Of a stretch of 64,000 bases of DNA, positions 7,601-14,428 are shown piece after piece. The notes under the pieces are model-generated. The model had not been told where the DNA came from. It did not search any database and saw only the letters and a program-made list of their open reading frames with translations. Both the position numbers and the translations under genes were made by a program. Source of the stretch: RDYZ01 sp964518905 (GTDB lineage: Bacteria; Cyanobacteriota; Cyanobacteriia; Cyanobacteriales; Geitlerinemataceae); assembly GCA_964518905.1 (NCBI GenBank), contig CAZFJL010000002.1, positions 85,267 to 149,266 on the forward strand, written 5' to 3'. Positions within the stretch are counted from its first letter, which is position 1. Each line of letters opens with the position of its first letter.

Positions 7601-8166
7601 CGGAATATCGCGTGCAAAACGTCTACAACGTCGGCAAAGCCGAAACCCTGGGATTCATCGAGGGACGCGGTCGCACCTTTGGCGGCCTAAATCTATCGGC
7701 GGCGATCGACTTCGAGTTTTATCGCAGCACCTACGCCGCGCAAATCGAAGCGAATACCACCACGATCGACACCGACCAAAGCGGCACGATCGACGATCTC
7801 GAACTGTTCGACTACGTCACCGACGCCGGTTTAGAACAGGGTCTCAATCCGTCGAAGCTCGTGGACTTTGCCACCTATCGCGCCGCAGGTTCCGCCTCCG
7901 CTCAAGCGCTCTTGGCCTACTACAGCAAAACAAATATTCAGGAAATCACGTACCGTGAAACCCTAGAATTTATGTTTGGTGCAGGCTTAGAGCAAGGGTT
8001 TGCGCCGTCGAGTGCGATCGATCTGACCGCTATTCGCACGCAGCAAGCCTCCTCGCTCGTCGCGTTTTATCAGGTCAGCAGCATCGAGCAAGTCAGCCTG
8101 ACCCAAACGTTTAACTATGCGTTTGGTGCAGGGTTTGACGAAATCGGCGCGGCGATCGCGAGCTAA
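4603..8166 (+). CDS. 1187-residue repeat protein with Lys/Thr-rich basic core
   Basis: I do not recognise the full protein. Residues 22-60, 64-102 and 107-145 are three copies of a unit like YLxxxPDVAxAVxxG...HFxxFGxxExR, a motif known from large cyanobacterial surface and RTX-type proteins. From about 190 to 640 and 790 to 1187 a second unit of roughly 50-60 residues recurs (YRSxYxxxIAxxFG...L...xFxFxxGxxxGL). Between them residues 707-785 hold 29 Lys and no Asp or Glu, mostly TKK/NTK, like a histone H1 tail. A Thr-rich stretch follows, then a DPATDPATDP linker near 950. Residues 1056-1067 (DTDQSGTIDDLE) fit an EF-hand loop. There is no signal peptide or membrane segment. A kinase-GUN4 gene follows 20 bp later, probably in one operon. 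Confidence 0.75.
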   Translation: MQQVTGRNTAKRKQIVEDSKIFDERDYLALNPDVAIAVNAGETDALSHFVRFGWSESRSFSRFFDAQTYLAAHDDIAAAVAIEETSVNEHFFRFGFSETRQVNALFNFDYYLNAQSDVAAAVEAGSTTALQHFFQFGIDEARSFTSYFGAILNSESFQSLFQTEIGASFDVQSASQLTDEQVIDLVTSLGDRAIDFDYYRDRHGVSLQDFFGLPAIELSNDQIRAFAFNQGAEIGLARTSVNLDAYAATYSTQLIEFYGATTIEDVTESEIESFAIGEGLGLGLDVTAFLDTAYYRSQYGAAIAASFGAEFTDSQLVGFVFGDDAPYIDTDYYQQLFGQNVTAAGELVADLSTDDLRRYALTEGFNVDTPLSPFNLEACRSQNGEALAQFYGVAEVATLSQTQIHDFLVSDAWAFGISIADFTDAAAVELFRSQNRDALAQRYQVAIDAVSELSAEVVLDFQFGGASSAIDFDYVRSTFNGDALAAFGTASVAQATDAQILDYVYSQTTAIASTDLAPIDVRGYRSRYTSEIATALNISTSEVLKLDRREIESFIFSEGASLGLELAEFTNLSYFRSTYSAAIAQSFGIEVSAVNELSATDITGWYVNESRDLNIDFLRYQIESLSVGQQAQLFSSVGLEFDATAFITTEQVTTLAYSSEFSALFQTEDLQLSVINVDAYVESNVEVLYKFYFGSEVILSEQTRSTKRTAGGFKISTKKTKKSTKKNTNKGTKGTKKTRKTLKNFAATLKKLKTKKGGTGKNTKKTKKTATVKNTKQTNKTKKTGDVTIVESVDETTVTTTTVTVATEVTIEAKLEAVSQLSREQVISFMFGRGAKTGVETAEFIEVDFLRHAFASELLATYDVSTTKEIDDRLVIDLVYGGLSGDIDFAFYRNAHAAELTATYGLAIEQITDTLILEHAYEFGVDQGLALASFDQEAILLAQTATTDPAIDPATDPATDPNVDSSVNEVPDEATVDSFSLGDFVDVDFLRENFEADLLTEYRVQNVYNVGKAETLGFIEGRGRTFGGLNLSAAIDFEFYRSTYAAQIEANTTTIDTDQSGTIDDLELFDYVTDAGLEQGLNPSKLVDFATYRAAGSASAQALLAYYSKTNIQEITYRETLEFMFGAGLEQGFAPSSAIDLTAIRTQQASSLVAFYQVSSIEQVSLTQTFNYAFGAGFDEIGAAIAS

Positions 8167-8186
8167 AACCGATCAGGGATAAGTGC

Positions 8187-9542
8187 ATGGCCATCTGGCA
8201 ACCGGGATATCGCCTCGCGGGCGGAAAGTACACGATCGAGCGCGTGTTGGGTGAAGGCGGCTTTTGCGTCACCTACCAAGCGCGAGACACCACCGATCGC
8301 CCGGTGGCCATCCAAACGCTCAACACAGAACGCAGCCAAGCGCGGGAGCTGAACCTGTGGCAGCAGCACCTCGCCAACACCGCGCTACGGTTGGCGCAGT
8401 GTCGCCATCGGCATATCGTCGGGGTCGAAGAATTCGTCCTCGATGGGCTGCGGTGGTGCGTGGTGATGGAGTATTTGCCCGGTGGCAGTCTGGATGCGAT
8501 CGTCGAGCGTGATGGGGTGTTACCCGTTCCGCAGGCGATCGCCATCATTGAGCAAATCGGCTCGGCGGTTGCTTTAATACACGATCGCGGCTTGCTGCAC
8601 CGCGACATCAAGCCGCTGAATATCCTGACCCGTGGAAACGGGGAGGCCGTGTTGATCGATTTTGGCTTGGCCTCGCCGTTTCAACAAGACGTCGTCGAAA
8701 TCCAGGAAGATTACACCTCACGCGGGTTTGCGCCGATCGAGCAATACGATCGGCGTGCCAAGCGCGGCGCGTATACCGATGTCTACGGGCTGGCGGCGAC
8801 GCTGTATTTTCTCGTGACGGGCGAGATTCCCCGATCGCCCCTCACCCGCATTCGCGATCAGCAAAACGGTCGCCCCGATCCCCTGGTCATGCCATCCGAC
8901 TACTGCACCGATCTGCGTGAATTGATCGAAACCGCAATTCTTAGCGGCCTCGCACTCCAGCCAGAAGATCGCCCACCGACGATCGCCGCCTGGTTCGATC
9001 AGCTCGGCCTTGCTCTGCCATCCCTCACTTCCAGCGATTCGCCTCTCCCTCCCGTGGCAACGCCCAACACCGATCTCGATCCCCAGGCGGAGCCCTACGC
9101 CTCGGCGATCGGCTTACGGTTTGAAGCACTGCGATCGGCGCTGGAAACGGGACGCTGGAAGGAGGCCGATCGCGAAACGGATCGGTTGTTGCAGATCGCG
9201 ACGGGGGTAAAATCGGGCGCGATTATCACGATCGAAGACATCGAAAATATTCCCGGTCGCGACCTACGGACGATTTCGAGCCTGTGGAATATCTACAGCA
9301 GTGGCCGGTTTGGGCTGGCATATCAGGCGCGACTGTGGCGATCGCTCGATCAGAATGGCGATCGGTTTGCATCGGTCGTGGGCTGGTCGGTGCAGGGACG
9401 GTGGCGCAGCTATGGCGAGCTCAGTTTTCGGGCGGATGCTCCGGCAGGACATTTGCCAACCTGGGGGCGACGCGGCAAGCTCTGGGGCGCACTGTGCGAT
9501 CGGCTAGAAGCTTGCAAGATCGGACAACACGAAGGCGATTAA
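8187..9542 (+). CDS. Ser/Thr kinase-like protein with C-terminal GUN4 domain
   Basis: The 451-residue protein begins with a Hanks-type kinase domain: glycine loop GEGGF (22-26), catalytic HRDIKPLN (H138-R139-D140), DFGLA (D158). The beta-3 motif normally written VAIK reads VAIQ (Q43), so the ATP-orienting lysine is missing. Residues about 310-445 match GUN4, with WKEADRETDRLL and a late LWNIYSSGRFGLAYQ. GUN4 binds porphyrins and stimulates Mg-chelatase. The start is supported by AGGGATAA before the ATG. It lies 20 bp after the repeat-protein gene. It may be a weak kinase, may use another lysine, or may be a porphyrin-responsive pseudokinase. Confidence 0.88.
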   Translation: MAIWQPGYRLAGGKYTIERVLGEGGFCVTYQARDTTDRPVAIQTLNTERSQARELNLWQQHLANTALRLAQCRHRHIVGVEEFVLDGLRWCVVMEYLPGGSLDAIVERDGVLPVPQAIAIIEQIGSAVALIHDRGLLHRDIKPLNILTRGNGEAVLIDFGLASPFQQDVVEIQEDYTSRGFAPIEQYDRRAKRGAYTDVYGLAATLYFLVTGEIPRSPLTRIRDQQNGRPDPLVMPSDYCTDLRELIETAILSGLALQPEDRPPTIAAWFDQLGLALPSLTSSDSPLPPVATPNTDLDPQAEPYASAIGLRFEALRSALETGRWKEADRETDRLLQIATGVKSGAIITIEDIENIPGRDLRTISSLWNIYSSGRFGLAYQARLWRSLDQNGDRFASVVGWSVQGRWRSYGELSFRADAPAGHLPTWGRRGKLWGALCDRLEACKIGQHEGD

Positions 9543-9550
9543 GCTGGATT

Positions 9551-9596
9551 ACTTCAAACCTTTGAGGTTTTCAAAACCTCAAAGGTCTCGCGCCCC
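9551..9596. repeat. Dispersed post-stop palindrome, copy 1
   Basis: A 14-bp perfect palindrome (ACCTTTGAGGTTTT, 9558-9571, with 9573-9586) is followed by CTCGCGCCCC. Related copies lie at about 41576-41614 and 63866-63909, each shortly after a plus-strand stop codon. It could serve as a terminator for the kinase-GUN4 transcript. Confidence 0.7.
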
Positions 9597-9721
9597 GTGA
9601 TTTATTTATTGACCCGTGATCTGTATCGTTCCAACGCTCTGAGTAAACCCTGGAATTAACGGCTTCAAAAAAAGTCCCGTGATAGCATGACGGCGTTCGT
9701 CCCTCACCCACCACCACCCCT

Positions 9722-10450
9722 ATGGCTTGGCAACGCCCCGACGATCGCGATCGCGATCGCATCCGCCCCGTCCGCTTTGAATTCGATCTCTCCACCTCGC
9801 CCGCCAGTTCCGTCCTGGCCTACAGTGGCGAAACCAAGGTGCTGTGCTGCGCGACGATCGAACCGGGCGTGCCGCGCTTCCTCGAAGGCAGCGGCCAAGG
9901 CTGGCTCACGGCGGAATATCGCATGTTGCCCGGAGCCACCTCGCGACGCCACCCGCGCGAATTTCTCAAGCTCTCGGGGCGCACCCAGGAAATCCAGCGC
10001 CTCATTGGTCGCAGCCTCCGCGCCGCCCTCGATCTCCAGGCTCTCGGCGAGCGCACCATTTATATCGACGCGGATGTCCTGCAAGCCGATGCAGGCACGC
10101 GGACAACCTCGATCGTCGGCGGCTGGGTGGCGCTCTCAGATGCGATGAATCGCCTGGTGGCAGCGGGAGAGCTGGAAAAATCGCCGGTCACGCAGGCGAT
10201 CGCGGCGGTGTCGATCGGCATGATCGAACAGGAAGCCTTTCTCGATTTGAACTATACCGAGGATGTCGCCGCGTCGGTAGATTTTAACGTGGTGATGAAC
10301 GACAAACTGGATTTAATTGAAGTTCAGGGAACAGCAGAAGAACAGAGCTTTAACCGATCGCAACTTGGCGAAATGTTAGATTTAGCTGAAATTGGCATCC
10401 GAGAACTTTTCACTCTTCAAACTGAAGCATTAGCAACACGAACAATATAA
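9722..10450 (+). CDS. rph: Ribonuclease PH
   Basis: The 242-residue phosphorolytic 3'-5' exonuclease trims tRNA 3' ends. Family landmarks include RPVRFE near the N-terminus, GWLTAEYRMLPGAT, and RQ-free GRTQEIQRLIGRSLRAALD. The catalytic-region DADVLQADAGTRTTSI and EVQGTAEEQSFNR also fit. Its length fits the usual 240-260 residues. The region before the ATG has no clear Shine-Dalgarno, common in cyanobacteria. It stands alone in orientation with the MscS gene 60 bp downstream. Confidence 0.95.
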   Translation: MAWQRPDDRDRDRIRPVRFEFDLSTSPASSVLAYSGETKVLCCATIEPGVPRFLEGSGQGWLTAEYRMLPGATSRRHPREFLKLSGRTQEIQRLIGRSLRAALDLQALGERTIYIDADVLQADAGTRTTSIVGGWVALSDAMNRLVAAGELEKSPVTQAIAAVSIGMIEQEAFLDLNYTEDVAASVDFNVVMNDKLDLIEVQGTAEEQSFNRSQLGEMLDLAEIGIRELFTLQTEALATRTI

Positions 10451-10510
10451 TAAATTGCAAATACTTTTACGCTGCTCCGCATCATAAATTTCATCAATCC
10501 TGTTAACGTT

Positions 10511-11422
10511 GTGAACTTCAATCTCCTCCATCCGATCCTCGGATTTATGTTTCAAGACGAATTTTTAGAAGAGCTAAAAACTCGTTTAATCAGCTTGGCT
10601 GGCGATATTCTCACGACTCTCCCGTCCATACTAATCGCACTCGTTATTTTATTCCTGACTCGCTATGCCGCGATGGCGGTCGAGCATACGATTTCAGTGA
10701 TGACCAGCAAGTTTGTTTACAGCAAGTCATTAAGGTCATTATTCATCCAGATCGGTCGCGTCGCTACCTGGTTAGTCAGTACTTTGTTCGTCTGTACGGT
10801 GGCATTCCCGGAGGTTAATGTTGGTCATCTCATCAACCTTTTGGGTCTTAGCTCTGTGGCGATCGGCTTCGCATTTCAAGACATTTTCAAGAACTTTTTA
10901 GCGGGAATTCTCCTACTCCTAAACCAGACTTTTAAGCTACACGATGAAATTATTGTTGAAGGCTTTAAGGGTGAAGTGGAAGCGATTTCAATCCGGACAA
11001 CTTCAATTCGGACTTATCAAGGAGAGCTGATTATTATTCCCAATGCTCTTATTTTTACCAGTCCTGTTCAGGTGTTAACGTCACAACCCTATCGCCGTAC
11101 GGATCTGGCGATCGGCGTTGACTACAACACGCCACTCGACGTCGCGATCGAGACGCTTTTAAGCGCAGTCAGTCAGGTGGATGGAATTTTAGCCCAGCCT
11201 CAACCCGAGGTCGATGCCGTTAATTTTGGGGATAGCTCGATCGACTTTCTCGTTCGTTATTGGACCGCACCCAAAACACGCGATGTTCGACGCGCCCAAT
11301 CCCGCATGATTATTGCCCTGAAAGTCGCCTGCGACAAGGCTAATATCAATATTCCCTACCCGATTCGGACGGTCTATCACTATGATCAGCAGCAATTTAG
11401 TGATAATGCTCGCCAGTCTTAA
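10511..11422 (+). CDS. MscS-family mechanosensitive channel
   Basis: The 303-residue membrane protein has three predicted helices in the first 130 residues, then the MscS pore and beta-domain signature. GFAFQDIFKNFLAGILLLL is the TM3 pore helix; DEIIVEGFKGEVEAISIRTTSIRTYQGELIIIPNALI is family-typical. It should release solutes on hypo-osmotic shock. The given start is GTG at 10511; an ATG at 10547 is an alternative giving 291 residues. Neither has a strong ribosome site. Confidence 0.9.
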   Translation: MNFNLLHPILGFMFQDEFLEELKTRLISLAGDILTTLPSILIALVILFLTRYAAMAVEHTISVMTSKFVYSKSLRSLFIQIGRVATWLVSTLFVCTVAFPEVNVGHLINLLGLSSVAIGFAFQDIFKNFLAGILLLLNQTFKLHDEIIVEGFKGEVEAISIRTTSIRTYQGELIIIPNALIFTSPVQVLTSQPYRRTDLAIGVDYNTPLDVAIETLLSAVSQVDGILAQPQPEVDAVNFGDSSIDFLVRYWTAPKTRDVRRAQSRMIIALKVACDKANINIPYPIRTVYHYDQQQFSDNARQS

Positions 11423-11423
11423 A

Positions 11424-11831
11424 TCAAAAATCGTCAGTACCATCTGGAAACTGGACATCATAGGGAAAAAAACGCGCCGCAACGCCGATCGCGCGGATCT
11501 CCACAGCGGGTAACATCGGCAGTGCAATCTCAGTGGTATAAGCGCTGAACAGACCAAAGTTGGCACGATGGGTGTGTTCCTGCACAATGTTGAGCAGGTC
11601 GGCTTCATGTTCAATGACAAACTGATTGCAGCTCGCCGAAAATTCTGGAAAGCGTATACAGACCCTCTCGATCAAATAATCCGATAGCACCTCGGTAACG
11701 TAGATTTCGTAGTAGCGACGATCGGGGTTCGTGAGTGCAAATAAACCCAGCACTGAGGCGGTCATGGCCAGGATACCCGATAGCGATCGCCAAAAGTATT
11801 GACGTCGGGTAAAGCCTAAAGGCTGCATCAT
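11424..11831 (-). CDS. Small membrane-anchored protein, DUF4359-like
   Basis: The 135-residue protein has one hydrophobic segment (about 15-33, SGILAMTASVLGLFAL) followed by TNPDRRYYEIYV, two Cys (C58 and C68 region) and HTHRANFGLFSAYTTEI. The TNP-x-Y and the late NFG-FS-Y-T pattern remind me of the DUF4359 family of cyanobacterial small proteins of unknown role. It is convergent with mscS (stop codons 1 base apart). Two in-frame ATGs (11831, 11828) make the exact start uncertain. Confidence 0.6.
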   Translation of the reverse strand: MMQPLGFTRRQYFWRSLSGILAMTASVLGLFALTNPDRRYYEIYVTEVLSDYLIERVCIRFPEFSASCNQFVIEHEADLLNIVQEHTHRANFGLFSAYTTEIALPMLPAVEIRAIGVAARFFPYDVQFPDGTDDF

Positions 11832-12134
11832 AGTTTATCGGTTTGAATTTAAGCCGGACGCTCTGTTTTAGCGTAGAGAATTTTCGCTAAATTGTCAGAC
11901 GAACAGATCTTAAATTTGAGCCGATGGATCAGGGTTGATGACGCAGCAAGAGAGACTAGCTTCAGTTTTGGGGAGCATCCCATTTGTGTCACCCTCACCC
12001 TAAATCCCTCTCCCAAGTCGGGAGAGGGACTTTGAATCGGTCTCCCCTTCTCCCTTTTTTGGGAGAAGGGGCTGGGGGATGAGGGGCAAGTTGCACAAAC
12101 GGGATGCTCCCCAGTTTTGATCGAGGTGGATGGT
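11832..12134. other. Gene-free spacer filled by a MITE
   Basis: The stretch between the DUF4359-like gene and trmB (both leftward) is largely the 141-bp element at 11971-12111. The remaining roughly 140 bp upstream of the DUF4359-like gene show nothing I can name. Confidence 0.5.
11971..12111. mobile_element. 141-bp MITE with 8-bp target duplication
   Basis: Ends are GGGAGCATCCC and its exact complement, extending imperfectly through TTTGTG. The direct repeat CAGTTTTG flanks the element (11963-11970 and 12112-12119). Inside are two strong hairpins, CCCTCTCCC/GGGAGAGGG and CCCCTTCTCCC/GGGAGAAGGGG. There is no coding capacity. An 8-bp duplication differs from the 4-bp YTAR of the other two MITEs, so a different transposase family mobilised it. 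Confidence 0.75.
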
Positions 12135-12779
12135 CTACGTTGAGCGATCGCCGCGAACAAATAGCGCCCGGTAAACAGGTTCACCATTCTCCAGGGTATA
12201 CAACTCACGCTCTGTCGGTACAGGCATGGGATTTTCCAGTAGCCAATCCTCAGACGTACGCGTAAAGGCCGGATGTTCGGCAAACCGATCGCACATTTCC
12301 GCCTCAACCTCACACACATCGGATTGTAGGAACATCTCCCCACCGATCGGTAAGTATTTCGCCAAGGTTTCAATTAATTCGGGCTGGACGACGCGGCGTT
12401 TTTGGTGACGCTTTTTAAACCAGGGATCGGGAAATTGAATGCTGGCTCGCTGTAATTTTCCGGCGGGGTAGGAGGCGAGAATATCCTCGATCGTGATGTT
12501 GGCGTTACAAAATAAAAAGTGGAGATTATCGAGGTTTTGCTCTTCGCGCCATTGGTTCGCCGCTTCCACTAGCGGAGCACGAATTTCCAAGCCTAAAAAG
12601 TTCCATTCGGGTTCGATCTGGGCGTACTGCTGCAAAAAACGCCCCCGCGCACAGCCGATATCAAGCATCAGTGGCCGATCGAGATTGCCGAAGATTTGCG
12701 ACCAGTCGGGAATCGCGATCGGCTGTTGAAATTTGTTGCTGAGGGGGTTAACGTGCTGGCGAACTCGAACGAGGGACAA
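12135..12779 (-). CDS. trmB: tRNA (guanine-N7)-methyltransferase
   Basis: The 214-residue SAM-dependent enzyme makes m7G46 in tRNA. Landmarks are the SAM-binding LDIGCARGRF, GLEIRAPLV, and the substrate-site SIQFPDPWFKKRHQKRRVV. The start is a TTG at 12779: from there the protein reads MSLVRVRQHVNPLS, which matches the conserved family N-terminus, and no ATG lies in the right place. It ends 24 bp beyond the right edge of the MITE, which has therefore inserted just past its stop. Confidence 0.93.
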   Translation of the reverse strand: MSLVRVRQHVNPLSNKFQQPIAIPDWSQIFGNLDRPLMLDIGCARGRFLQQYAQIEPEWNFLGLEIRAPLVEAANQWREEQNLDNLHFLFCNANITIEDILASYPAGKLQRASIQFPDPWFKKRHQKRRVVQPELIETLAKYLPIGGEMFLQSDVCEVEAEMCDRFAEHPAFTRTSEDWLLENPMPVPTERELYTLENGEPVYRALFVRGDRST

Positions 12780-12949
12780 TGGTTTGCTCCGATTAATAGT
12801 GGGGGCTTAATACGATTGTGCGGTCAAGATTTTACGATCGGAATTGCGATCAGAATTCGGCAACCAGAATTGAATTAGCCCAGGTAAATTTAAAGTGATT
12901 TAAAACCACGTAACTCAACCATCTTGGTTGTATAGCAGAAACCGATCGT

Positions 12950-13060
12950 ATTAGGAAGCTCTTGTTTAAGCCGAAAACCGCACTTCGACTCCGCTCAGTG
13001 CTCTCAGCTTTTTCATACGTCCTAACCAAATCGTTTTTTGCTATAGACAAGCTAGAAGCT
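12950..13060. repeat. Degenerate dispersed-repeat material
   Basis: This 285-bp spacer contains TTCGACTCCGCTCAGTGCTC, a motif I recall as common between cyanobacterial genes. It also contains the dyad ACAAGCT-AGA-AGCTTGT (about 13038-13054) just after the mutY stop. The dyad could act as a transcription end for mutY but has no T-tract. Confidence 0.4.
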
Positions 13061-13064
13061 TGTG

Positions 13065-14282
13065 CTACGTCATGTCGCTAGGCTTACCAGAATCAGCAGA
13101 ATCAGCAACGATCGCGTCAATAATTTTGACGTTTGCGGCGGGAAATGGCAATTCGGATAATTCCGCGACGGTGACCCAGCGAATTTCATCGCAGGCGATC
13201 GGCTGCGGTTCGCCCGCTAGATGGGTGCAGTAATAGACGTGCAACGAGACCTTGAAATGACTGTAGGCATGATCGACGGTGATCAAATGTTCGCCGACTT
13301 CCACCTCGATCGCCAGTTCTTCGAGAATCTCCCGCTTAACGCAAGCTTCCGGCGTTTCGCCCGCTTCGATTTTGCCACCGGGAAATTCCCACAGCCCACC
13401 CAGCAAGCCTTTCGCCGGACGCCGATCGACCAAAATACGATCGCGGCGATCGTTCCAAATCACGGCCACGCCGATGTGTTTATGGGGGATCGGGGTTTTC
13501 GTTTCGCGCATGGGACGTTCGGACGTAATACCTAAAGAATGAGCCTGACAGGTATCTTGCCACGGACAGAGCAAACAGGCGGGATTTTTGGGAGTGCAAC
13601 AGGTAGCGCCGAGATCCATCAGGGCTTGATTGAAGTCGCGCGGCGCATCGCGATCGAGCAGGGTTTCCGATAATTTCCACAGGGACGACATCGCCCGATT
13701 CGGCGGCACATCCAGCGCCACCAGCCGCGCCAGCACGCGCTTGACGTTGCCATCGAGAATCGCCACCGGCAAATTAAAAGCATTGCTCAGGATGCCGCCT
13801 GCGGTGCTGCGTCCGATGCCGGGTAGGGCGATCGCGGCGTCAAAATCGCGGGGAAATGCACCGTGATGATCCGCGACAATCAACTGTGCGGCACGATGCA
13901 GATTGCGAGCGCGGGCATAGTAACCGAGTCCCTGCCACAGCTTGAGGACATCTTGCAAATCAGCAGCGGCGAGGCTGTGAACGTCAGGAAAACGCAGCAG
14001 CCAGCGTTCAAAATATGGCCACGCGGTTTTGACCTGGGTTTGTTGCAGCATGATTTCCGAGATCCAGACGGCGTAAGGATCGCGGTTGCGTCGCCAGGGG
14101 AGGTCGCGGCCTTGGGTGGCGTACCAGTCGAGGAGCGATCGGCGTAGCGATCGCGGGTCAGCCGTTAAGGTCAGCTCAGTGGATGATGGATTGAATTGAT
14201 CGGATTGAATAGGTGGAACAGAAGGACTCACGGCACAGTGTAGAGACGGCAGGAATTGGAAATAATCCAGACATACAGTCAT
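13065..14282 (-). CDS. mutY: A/G-specific adenine glycosylase with NUDIX domain
   Basis: MutY removes adenine mispaired with 8-oxoguanine. Seen: catalytic Glu in WISEIMLQQTQV, HhH motif LPGIGRSTAGGI, catalytic Asp in AILDGNVKRVL, and a 4Fe-4S loop C-x6-C-x2-C-x5-C (CTPKNPACLLCPWQDTC). The C-terminal NUDIX-like part has GGKIEAGETPEACVKREILE, the 8-oxoG discrimination domain. An open start at 14435 would run into the divergent gene, so I take the ATG at 14282 (405 residues). A shorter GTG start near residue 18 is possible. The NUDIX box keeps its REI-EE core, unlike many MutY copies. Confidence 0.92.
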   Translation of the reverse strand: MTVCLDYFQFLPSLHCAVSPSVPPIQSDQFNPSSTELTLTADPRSLRRSLLDWYATQGRDLPWRRNRDPYAVWISEIMLQQTQVKTAWPYFERWLLRFPDVHSLAAADLQDVLKLWQGLGYYARARNLHRAAQLIVADHHGAFPRDFDAAIALPGIGRSTAGGILSNAFNLPVAILDGNVKRVLARLVALDVPPNRAMSSLWKLSETLLDRDAPRDFNQALMDLGATCCTPKNPACLLCPWQDTCQAHSLGITSERPMRETKTPIPHKHIGVAVIWNDRRDRILVDRRPAKGLLGGLWEFPGGKIEAGETPEACVKREILEELAIEVEVGEHLITVDHAYSHFKVSLHVYYCTHLAGEPQPIACDEIRWVTVAELSELPFPAANVKIIDAIVADSADSGKPSDMT

Positions 14283-14428
14283 GACGGTAATCCGAGAAAT
14301 CTTGAACGATCGCAGATTTGGAACTTCGGATTTATTGCAAACGCATCTTACGATACGGATCGGGATCACTGGGATGTGAGAGCGTAAAAGGCTAAAGACA
14401 GCCGCCCTCCTCGCCCCTCGCGAAACCT

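Noticed and set aside
12780..13064. Small gene at 12850-13050
   Set aside because: Frame consists of dispersed-repeat sequence and has no recognisable features.
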